This document shows positions 8,366-16,469 of a DNA stretch of 23,344 nt, piece by piece. The stretch covers positions 1 to 23,344 of the forward strand of contig JAYMGJ010000381.1 of assembly GCA_037178675.1 (NCBI GenBank), in the 5' to 3' direction. Origin of the DNA: Scleroderma bovista (taxonomy: Eukaryota > Basidiomycota > Agaricomycetes > Boletales > Sclerodermataceae). Below the pieces are notes generated by a model. That model did no database searches. It had not been told where the DNA came from and saw nothing but the letters and a program-made list of their open reading frames with translations. Numbering within the stretch: the stretch's first letter is position 1; every line of letters starts with the position of its first letter. The position numbers were made by a program, and so were the translations under genes.

Positions 8366-10581
8366 TCAATAAAGTAAAGAACTGTCCTGTAATTGCATCA
8401 ACTTCAATGCACGAAACGGATACCTAAAAGAATGCGGGTTCCATTGAAAACGAGAGTGCAGTTGTCTAGTGGAGCTTTCCGGTCTCGATAATGACCTTGG
8501 ACCAGCCATTTGCGTCGACCTGCTGACGAATGAGCGCGTCTCTTGTACCGCTTTGTCACCCACCAGTTCCTTGGCTTCTTTGTCGTAAGCCTGGGATTTT
8601 ATCTCATTAGTAACCTGGCAATAAGAATAGATGCGACGTACCTCGCGTTGAGCTGGCATCAGCGCCTTGTCATAGTAGGCCCGGAAGTCTTCTTTTTGTC
8701 TGTTCGCGTTCACTTGTTTCAGCTATCATAGCATACAAAGATTCCTAATGAGCGTGTTAGCAAGCGCATCAGTTATGATAAAATGTACTTACCGTCCATT
8801 TTTGGTGCCCGATGGCCACAATTTCGCCTTGGCCTTCGCTGTTGTACTATTTGTAGCCGTTTCTGATCCGCCGGATCCATTGCTTGGTGTGTTTGTTGAA
8901 CGCTCGTCGGACAGCTGAGATGGCCCGGCAGGGCATGGCTTTGTGGGATCTGGAATGGGAGGCACAGCTGCCACCTTCACTTTTGATGCCGCGTTAGCCA
9001 ATAAAACCCTAGGTTCAACGACAATCAGTGATGTGACCGTCAATCAGTCAGATACTTACATGGGATCATATGATTTTGAGCTGTGAGTGCCAGGCACATT
9101 ATTGACGACTGCCACATTTTCCTTGTTTGCGGAGTGCTCCGGTTGGCTTGTGCTAGCTTGTGTAGGCAGCGCCCCAAGCATGTTGCTTTCCACTGGGCGG
9201 TCGGCTGATTCTGTGCCGTCGATAGTGCGTGACTCTAAGTAAATGTTAGTCGTGTTGATAGGATAGTGGGATACTTACTGAAGTTTTCTGAATCCTGTGA
9301 TTGTTCTGTGGCGGCTGCCTCTTCAGTCGGCAGGAAATTGTCCACAGGCATCTCTATAGGGGAATAAGCGAGATAATAAGATTAAAAAACACTCAAACCC
9401 GGAGTTGTCTCCTTTATGGTATCTGAACGACCAGATGGGCTGGATGACTGCCCATACCCACGAGTGATGCCCTCGTGAGCATCTGGCACATTCCCCGCTG
9501 TGGTGGCTCGACCAGTCAGTAGGCAGGATTGCACAATATAACCTACCTTTGTGTTTCTTGCTTGACGGCCCTGGGGTATCCGCGTGCCCCTTCCGCTTCT
9601 TAATAATGGGCTTATGGTCTTCGAGGTCCTTGTCCTCGTCAGACACTTCTTCCTTGACAGGGTTATGCATGTGCTTCTTCAAGTTCCCATTGGCATCCAA
9701 ATGGCGAAGGCGCCAGGATGGGTATGAGTACGTGCAAAGATTTTCGAGCTTCCATCCGTCCTCGGCAAGCTTGAAGATCGGGTAATTTTTCTCCATGATC
9801 GAACGAACGAATTGCCGGGCACTTGTACTAGCCTTGCCCCAGGTATCTGGAGCCATCTTGCGCTGAGCCAGTTCGGTCCATCCCGCTCATAATGCCTTCC
9901 AAATATTCGCGAGTTTGTCGGCCTCGGGGACTTCGCCGTTTTCCTTTTCAAGATATGCATACAGGCCACGTTTACTGCGCTGGGCTTCTGGGGAGTCCAA
10001 CCAGTCATCATAGTCTTTTTTCGTCCAGAAATGGACATCTTTATGCGTCTCACGCGTCGGAAGCCTCTTGTCCTTGTTCGTCTCTTGCAAAAAGAAGTCG
10101 ACGTCCAGGATGTTTGGTGCAGATGGTGGTGATTTGACTGCACTAGTGAGTTGGTCGAAGAGGTTCCTACAATGCGTGAGTTAGCCATAGAAAATCTAGA
10201 CATACATATATGAACTTAATGGTATCGCGCTCAACAGTCACTTGGACTAGATTGCGCTCAAGCGCATTGCACCTATCTTGCAAGAATGTAAGGCGCGAGT
10301 CGTGCATATATGCACCCTAAAACTGTGTTAGCCCGTCAGAGTAAATCAAATATACTTCTAATGACTTGATGGAGTACAGGTGGGCTGATCTGGGCCGAGT
10401 AGGAGAACCCAGCTGGGCCCTGCGTGCCCATCAGCCCTGGCGCTTTGTTCAGTAAAGGCGACGTGAATGAGTCGTTGTCATTGCGCTCATTGCCTGATGG
10501 AAGGAGTGAGTCAGAACTGTGAGGAGAAAGAGGGGAGGTTGGGCTGAAATTGAACGAGTTGGCAGTGTCGATGGGAAACAT
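8366..10581 (-). pseudogene. ORF-A: uncharacterised accessory gene of the CACTA-like element, nine or so exons, one premature stop
   Basis: Predicted exons: 10581 to about 10360, 10316-10206, 10166-9547, 9506-9399, 9353-9279, 9234-9060, 9008-8793, 8699-8642 and 8590-8366, separated by small GT..AG introns. Most joins keep frame; the 10206/10166 join is off by one base, so an indel or another splice is needed there. The product starts Ser/Pro-rich and has a short heptad-like stretch (FLQDRCNALERNLVQVTVER). It then has a conserved-looking module: DVHFWTKKDYDDWLDSPEA, ANIWKAL, APDTWGKASTSARQFVRSIM, KLENLCTYSYPSWR. A basic KKRK segment and a low-complexity tail follow. Similar uncharacterised predicted proteins with this W-rich module are, from memory, frequent in Agaricomycetes. 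TGA at 9887-9889 breaks the module and looks like a CGA codon changed by C to T. Function unknown; nuclear location is a guess from the basic run. Confidence 0.65.
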
Positions 10582-10708
10582 GATAAGGATGGTGGGGGAG
10601 GAAGCGAGAATTTGGCTAAGGTAAAATTCCCATCCCTTTGATTACCTCACCATTAGTCTCGACTCTTAATTAAAAACATGCCCACTACCCTGTCGTAACA
10701 TAACAAAT
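10582..10708. promoter_or_regulatory. Divergent spacer between ORF-A and ORF-B
   Basis: A 127-bp non-coding gap between the two divergent starts, so a shared promoter region is expected. No clear TATA box was identified. Confidence 0.35.
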
Positions 10709-11579
10709 ATGTCAAGGCCGCCGACTGATTTACTTTTTGCTTCCACGCCAACCATTACCATGGTTGAGAACGTGGTTCTCGTCGACATCGAAGGCCTTGT
10801 CTCTGATTGGGACGTGTACACGTTCTCTCTCGACATCCCTTCACCAGGAAAAAAAGTAAGCATCATTCAACTTGTAATCGAGTTTACTAGTCTCATCAAA
10901 TATATTAGAGGGTCGTCTTGCGTATCAAACACCCAGAACTGCACAAGTATAGTCGTCCTCGGGTCAGGGAACCATATGCACAATGCATCCCACTCGAAAA
11001 CATCGCCCTAGAATACAGCCAAGACACCAATTTTGCACAAGAAGTCCTCCCAATCAAGCTGGAGTCGTCACAGGCTTGCGCGGTTCCCAATGTGGAAGAA
11101 GACTCTGATTCCCTCAGCATCAAGTCTGAAAATTGTGCTGATTCCTCGTAAGTCTTTTCTCTCAAAACTCAGTATATCTCACAACTCCACCAGCGCGTTG
11201 GGTAGTGTATCCCCGTCGTGTCGCGTTTTCAAGGAAGAGGACTCCACACAAGGTAATGTCAAGCCAGAGGCCGACGTTAGCATCGAGTCAGATGCAACTG
11301 ATCGCGTCTATCCATTGTAAGTCGTTCATTCATTCATCCGAGTACATTTGACACTCTATTACCAGGGTATCTCCTATATCTCCACTCCCCTGCCGCATGC
11401 TCACCAGACGTACCAGTGACCCGGCACCCAAGGGCAATGGACCCCCCAACTCGTGGAAATATTACATTCGATCCTTTGATCCTTCAATTCTGCCGTTCGA
11501 AATCGCACAAAGGAAAGAGGGGATTGCAGCACATGAGGAAGAGCTGGAGCAGGAGAATAAACGTCATAGATTACTCTAA
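10709..11579 (+). CDS. ORF-B: uncharacterised intact accessory gene of the CACTA-like element (240 aa)
   Basis: Four exons (10709-10855, 10909-11147, 11194-11316, 11366-11579) join in frame through introns 10856-10908, 11148-11193 and 11317-11365, all with GTAAG donors and AG acceptors. The predicted protein has 240 residues and no stop. The N-terminal third is a compact beta-rich-looking segment (ENVVLVDIEGLVSDWDVYTF; RVVLRIKHPELHKY). The middle is acidic and serine-rich with repeated VSP/VSI.S motifs across two exons. The C-terminus has SWKYYIRSFDPSILPFEIA followed by a charged helix (AHEEELEQENKRHRL). I do not recognise a family. Its integrity beside a decayed transposase is notable. It may be an element-encoded DNA-binding or regulatory protein, but that is only a guess from position. 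Confidence 0.7.
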
Positions 11580-11676
11580 TACCTTTGCTGTGTTGCAATT
11601 TTTTCTTGGTGCTTTCTGTGTCGTGTTGCTCGCAAACAAACTGTTGTCAATTGTCTGTTAGATACTGTATGTACAA
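11580..11676. other. Convergent 3' spacer between ORF-B and Tnp2
   Basis: A 97-bp gap between two stop codons of convergent genes. Presumably shared 3' untranslated sequence; no clear signal beyond AT-richness. Confidence 0.4.
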
Positions 11677-14600
11677 CTATTCAATGTCTTGCCCTGTGTC
11701 TGCGTCATCATCGTCTGCCTCATGGTACACGCTGTAAGGTACCCCCCAGTTAGATATGTCGTACCCAGGACGCTCCATCATACAATAGACTTCCTGCTCC
11801 GCGCCTGATGGCAAAACCATCTGCCAAGGGATCATCGCAATCATGCCAGTGATTTGCTTGACGTGGATGACTGAGATCGTGTCCGTTAGTTGCGAGGCCA
11901 ACACGACGTGATTGGAGCATTGAAGCAGCTCAGGATCTGGCGCAGAATATATGCGGACCAGGGCCACGTCGGCGAACTCAACGTTCTCGTCTGCATCCGC
12001 AATGGCCAGCCTAGTGAAGTACTGGACTTCTCCGCATCGAGTGACTTCTTCGTCAAGAAACTATGCCAAGTCCTTGTCAGGGATGTGGCTGCGTGCAAGA
12101 ATCAAACTTACTTTGACATTGCGTGAGATGCGGATTTGCTCTGGAAGCCGAAGCGTCTCCCTCCAAGCAGAGTGGGCGATCTGGCCATTTGGTAGGCGCA
12201 GTCGGGCCCACTTCTTGATACGCGGTAAGACATGTTCAGGGCCGAGAAAGTGTGAGATGGCAGTGGCTTCGTCACCACGGGGGATGACCGCATTCTTGGC
12301 ACATTTGCGAAGCAAGACGTATCCATTGCCAATGTCGACTGACCCATACGGCAGTCCAGTATTTGAGTCGTCAAGTTCTGGCATGACACTGAGGAGCGAG
12401 TTGACCTGGCACCGCCGCACGCCCTCGCGGGATAAATTGGCGAATGGTTTGGATGGCTGTCGAATTTGCTCGCCAAGATTGCCGATTGTGCGTTCCATGG
12501 TCCATTGGGCATAGCATATTGGTGGCCCTTTGTGGATAGCCTCTGAGACGAGGTGGATGACTTGGTGCACACATGGCCGGACGAAGTGGATGCGGGATTT
12601 GCGTAACTTGTAATAGATGAGTTCGAACTCATGCTCCCAGCTGCACAGCAGAGCATGGGCATCGAGGAGCTCCTCCTTCGTTAACGAGCTTTGGCACATG
12701 ATTTGGAATCCGCGCACAAGTTTGCAGTAGTTAGCCCAGTATTCCATCGGCAGAATGTTGTAGAGTAGGATGGGAGCAAGGCTGAAAATGTACAGCTGGA
12801 ACTCCCAGGTCTTGTACTGGGTATTGATCTTCTCGGCGATGTTTCGAGGCTTGCGATTATACGAGCTGGGTAGAAAGTGGCCAGCATGCTCGACCGCGCT
12901 GCCATGCACGCGCCAGACATCTTCGTTCGACAGAACAGCCTATGGCCAGTCGGCTGGGTCGTCGTCAACAGCGTGATCGAGGGTACCACGCCAAAGTGAG
13001 ATGAGAAGGTCGCTGATGTTTCCCGCAAGGTGCATGATGTCTGTTGTCATACATAAAGGCACGCCGAGGGATCGCGAGGGCCGGAGTGCGAGAATGAGCA
13101 GGGGTTTGGTGAGACCTGTTTCTGTCTTCCTTTTGTCCCATTGAGTTTGATTGGGTGCGGCGATGATGGTCTGGAGATGGGCAGCATACTCGCCACATCC
13201 ACCAAGCGGGAGCTTGAAGACGTCAATGTCAGGGTGATCGCTGCCTCAGGGACAACGGTCGCGAGGCTTGAGTAACGCTGGATAATAATGCTTGCCATTC
13301 GTTTTGCGTCTGCTGATAGTGCCACAATATATACGACAGCCGTTCTTGCCGCTGTGACCGACCATGCCATTCCAGTAGACGAGGCCGGGTCCGTCTGCAG
13401 TCGTAAATATAAGATATATATCAGAGAGGTAGCGGGAATCTTTACGGGCGTTCCAGATGGGGAGTCCTTCGGCTTGCAGCGCAGCAAGGTGGTGGATACC
13501 TGGAAAGAGAAAAGAGTCGACGTTTTTGGGCTTGTTGGGGCCAGGAATAAAGCTGCCTGGGCAAACGTGAAGTTTGCGATAGTGTTTGTCCAGGGGTAGG
13601 TTGACGATGATCCATATGTAGATCCAGCAGTCGGATTCTTTGCTATCGTATAACTGGGCTCCATCGAGTGAGACCATGACAACGATGTCATGAGATTTGA
13701 TGTCACCATCAAGGACGGCCCCGAGATAGTCCCAGCCCATGGCAATATCGTCGACAATGGGGATGCCACCCGTCTCCCATATCTGCTGTAAAACCTCTTC
13801 TGTCCGTTGACGTAGGTAGTCCATATCTATCGCACTGTCTTTGTTCCGGTATAGAGCTTGGAGCTGGGGACCGATAGGGATGGTGGTGAATGTTTGCGCG
13901 GTGATCTTAGACCGCCCATGGGTTCCCTGCAGCCTTTCCTCCTTCCAGCGGGATGTGCCGCATGTCGGGCATGTATCGAGATGGGTAAATGGACCGGTAT
14001 ACGCGATGCATGTGTTGCGGCACATGTCATGTTCAATAGACATGACGCCGGTGTATGAAGCAATGAACTTCTCGACGTTGTAAAAGCTCAAGATATTGTC
14101 TGCACCGAGGGAGCCATTAAAGGCATTCCTCGCTGCCCAACAAACACGGTTGTATGCATCTTGAGAGGTATTTTCGAGCGCAAGATATGCTATTGAGAAG
14201 CGCGTGCCTGGATTTTCGATGGGATCGATTGCATGAGGGGGATTCCGTAACTGCTGGAGAGCATCTGTGCCAAGGCAGGCAACTGGATCGTTGAGTGAGG
14301 CATTCTTGAGAGCCACTATGAAGTCCATGGTGTGGCACATGGAGGGAAGGACGGCTGTGGCTGCTAAAGCTGCAATGTCAACAATAGGACGTTGCCTTCA
14401 TTGATACTCTATGTTGGTGCGCGGGATATCGTCACGATCCCCTGGAAGTGGCCGCGGTGGATGGTTGGGTGTGCGTGGCGGTTCCTACAGCATGCGTTAG
14501 TGAGAGTGAGAGGCAGCCAGTAGACGACGTACCTCGTCCCCTGGAAGTGGCTGCGGTGGATGGTCGGGTGTGCGTGGCGGTTCCTACAGCATGCATTAGT

Positions 14601-15163
14601 GTGAGAGCGAGAGGCAGCCAGTAGCCGACGTACCTCATTGTAATTGTTCCGTGGAGGCGTCGGGGGCGGATGGCTAGGTGTTCCCAGCGGTTCCTACAAC
14701 AGATGTCAGTACAAACAGGAAAATACCTGCTGGTAGGGCGACGCACCTCAAAACGGTCCTCTAAGGGTGTTTGAGGTGGACGATCAGGCGTTCCTGGGGG
14801 TTCCTACAATAGATACCATAATCTTGATGTTAGTATCACAGTAAACAGAATGGAAACGACTCACGATGTTCTGGATACGAGCATGTTTGCGACGTCCCAC
14901 ATGCTGGCAAGTGTCCTCAAGCCGTCTTTTGACCATGGCTTGGATGGTGGCTGTGTGGGTGGTATGGAAGCTTGTAGACGTTGCTTCTCTTCCTCAGTCT
15001 CGGCTTCTTTGATATGGCGGTACCATGTTGCTTTCGAGACTGAATGGGGGCGTCCGAAGTTATGCTTGAGACAGAGACATACGTATTCCGGTGGCTGTCG
15101 GGCTGCACTTGAAGCCATGGGTGAAGAGCTGGTGGACGTGGAAAGGGACGGGGAAGAGGGCAA
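11677..15163 (-). pseudogene. Tnp2-family (CACTA-like) transposase, three in-frame stops
   Basis: Six exons can be traced: about 15163-14865, 14803-14747, 14693-14634, 14583-14533, 14484-12112 and 12060-11677 (introns 48-61 nt). The N-terminus has CLCLKHNFGRPHSVSKATWY, the Cys-rich start typical of fungal Tnp2 proteins (alternative start 15118). Then comes a proline-rich mini-exon array, the catalytic region (SLDGAQLYDSKESDCWIYIW; LPLDKHYRK; PGSFIPGPNKPKNVDSFLFP), GCGEYAAHLQ, and MTTDIMHLAGNISDLLISLW. The C-terminal part follows (SSLTKEELLDAHALLCSWEHEFE; YAQWTMERTIGNLGE). Breaks: TGA 14398-14400, TGA 13243-13245 and TAG 12940-12942, all in the same otherwise open frame and each explicable by one C-to-T change on one strand. 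The first exon must switch frame before 14865, between the Cys-rich start and KRRLEDTCQHVGRRKHARIQ, so an indel or missed intron lies there. Non-functional as it stands. Confidence 0.88.
14433..14803 (-). repeat. Tandem mini-exon array in the Tnp2 gene (four proline-rich exon copies)
   Basis: Four consecutive copies of a small exon, each starting GAACC and encoding EPPGTPDRPPQTPLEDRFE, EPLGTPSHPPPTPPRNNYNE, EPPRTPDHPPQPLPGDE and EPPRTPNHPPRPLPGD. The first three are complete exons of 57, 60 and 51 nt (14747-14803, 14634-14693, 14533-14583); the fourth (from 14484) opens the large exon. Introns between them (14694-14746, 14584-14633, 14485-14532) are 53, 50 and 48 nt and all phase 0. The last two introns are nearly identical to each other, down to the GCATGCTGTAG acceptor, so exon plus intron was duplicated as a unit of about 100 bp. 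Confidence 0.85.
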
Positions 15164-15335
15164 TGCAGAGTGTGTACCACTGTAGTGTGTCGTGCGTAGT
15201 CACTGTGTGTGTCCGCTGCGTACGCTGCATAGTGTAAACGATGCAATCGATCTATGTATCGCAGCACACAGCGCAGCCCAAAAAGGAAGGTGTAATATTC
15301 AGGAGAGATCTCGTCATATTTTTCACGTCGATTTT
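15164..15335. other. Right subterminal region of the CACTA-like element
   Basis: Upstream flank of the Tnp2 gene, no gene seen. Contains GTCATA at 15313-15318 matching the TATGAC motifs of the left end. The Tnp2 promoter must lie here. Confidence 0.45.
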
Positions 15336-15381
15336 ATATCTCATCATACCACGTCACACCAGGTGATAACCAGTTCTCACT
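15336..15381 (-). repeat. Right terminal inverted repeat of the CACTA-like element
   Basis: The reverse complement starts AGTGAGAACTGGTTATCACC, matching 7878-7923 at 41 of 46 positions. It ends directly against F-box coding sequence. Confidence 0.88.
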
Positions 15382-15778
15382 GGGACTGAATGGTGATGTC
15401 CAGTGGACGCTGACAACTCCTTTCCACATGTGCCCTCACGAAGGACATATTTGCAAGACCAGGGGTGATGTTGATAGTAGTCCAGAAGGTCGGAGAGTAG
15501 AGAATGACGTCCCTCCAAATGCACGACACGCTTGCTGGCTCCCTTCTTCTCCGTGCATCATGTAATGGCAACATAGCAGAAACTGAAATCTCGAGCACAT
15601 AGGAGACGATCTCGAAGGGAAGAGAGGCCATTGGAGCTGGCTTCATTTGCATGCAATCCTCGATCCTGAACTTGTGTGCTTTGATTGCCAAGAAAACACC
15701 AGAAAGCCATTCCTAGATGTTCCGCTCTTTCTCCTCTAGTCGTTCCAGTTCAGCTCGCAATTGAGTGAGTGAATTCAT
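15382..15778 (-). pseudogene. N-terminal part of an F-box protein gene, interrupted by the CACTA-like element
   Basis: From ATG at 15776-15778 the frame reads a short coiled coil (LTQLRAELERLEEKERNI), then a TAG at 15713-15715, then a classic basidiomycete F-box: APMASLPFEIVSYVLEISV, then VSCIWRDVILYSPTFWTTI, then HVERSCQRPLDITIQS. Coiled coil, F-box, tryptophan motif and RPLDITI is the standard opening of Agaricomycete F-box proteins, which act as SCF ubiquitin-ligase substrate adaptors. The TAG fits a former CAG. The frame is cut at 15382 by the terminal repeat of the CACTA-like element. One base left over there plus two bases from 1867-1866 make a codon that continues into the LRR-like frame at 1865, so 576-1867 is probably the rest of this gene. 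Confidence 0.82.
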
Positions 15779-16126
15779 CCACGACCGTCATCATGTCCCA
15801 CGCAGGTCAACATCGTAGAAACCTTATGATCCAGAACTGGAGCATGGGTCCAGGTTAGCTTTCAATATGAGCACCAGCTTGCTGCTTGTTGATACTTTTC
15901 CAAACCCGTCTTGCCTTTTTCCCTGAGAGTGTCGAAATCTGCATTGCTCGGACATGGCCTCAGCTCAAACTTAAGACAGGTTGCTGGAAGAGCACAAGTT
16001 ACATTTTGGCCCCATACGCATGACATGATGATCCGTGTTCCCGCTGACCGGCCATGTGTACGGGAATGCAGAAAGATAGGCTTTGACAGATCACGAGACG
16101 TGTGAAGGTAAATATGCCTGATGCTA
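15779..16126. other. Flank upstream of the F-box gene, possible orphan coding fragment
   Basis: No certain gene. A minus-strand frame (15862-16185, 107 codons) contains FELRPCPSNADFDTLREKGK and KTGLEKYQQAASWCSY, which reads like real protein but matches no family I can name. Its N-terminal end overlaps the presumed start of the DDE transposon. It could be a fragment of another host gene. Confidence 0.25.
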
Positions 16127-16469
16127 CAGTTGCGGACAGGCAAATTTGACAAAATAAAAGCTTGAATTATTATGGTGGACCACAACTTTCTGTTGGGTTA
16201 AAAACCACGTACACAGGGTATTTAGGACCTAATTGGAACATCTGCACGAGCCAATTTCCTCTCTGATGAAAATTTAAAATTTGACCCCAAAAATTTGGCC
16301 GCCCCCCAAAAACATGTCCTAAAAATCCCGATAATTCGGGAGATGCAGTATTCCCTGATCCGAGCATGATGCCGGCTCCAGAACTTCAGAAAATGTACTA
16401 GTCAGGAGTAAAAAAAAATCAGTAAAGTTTGTGGTCAAGTAAGGGCCTGACCAAAATACTCCAACAAGC
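16127..16469. other. Non-coding 5' region of the DDE transposon
   Basis: 343 bp without an open frame of note. Contains AT-rich stretches, C-runs and a small hairpin CCCGATAATTCGGG (16327-16340). Presumably terminal repeat and promoter of the transposon. Confidence 0.4.

Larger units (their letters stand above)
7878..15381. mobile_element. CACTA-like (Tnp2) DNA transposon with two accessory genes, 7.5 kb
   Basis: Delimited by 46-bp inverted repeats, identical for the first 24 bp and 41/46 overall, with all five differences being transitions. Inside are ORF-A (minus), ORF-B (plus) and a Tnp2 transposase (minus), with subterminal TATGAC motifs at both ends. No convincing target duplication: the three bases outside are ATG on the left (the end of the Plavaka repeat) and GGG on the right. 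Read inward the termini start AGTGAG rather than the classical CACTA/CACTG, so the element is CACTA-like by its transposase rather than by its tip. The Tnp2 gene has three stops, so this copy is not autonomous. Confidence 0.8.

Noticed and set aside
12770..14083. Plus-strand open frames opposite the Tnp2 gene
   Set aside because: Antisense shadows of a strongly coding strand; no recognisable domains.
14432..14746. A 104-codon repetitive frame reading across the mini-exon array
   Set aside because: It reads through introns in another frame; the phase-0 exon model in the Tnp2 frame explains the repetition better.
16327..16340. Hairpin CCCGATAATTCGGG as a terminator or regulatory RNA
   Set aside because: A single short stem in non-coding transposon DNA; no support in a fungal context.
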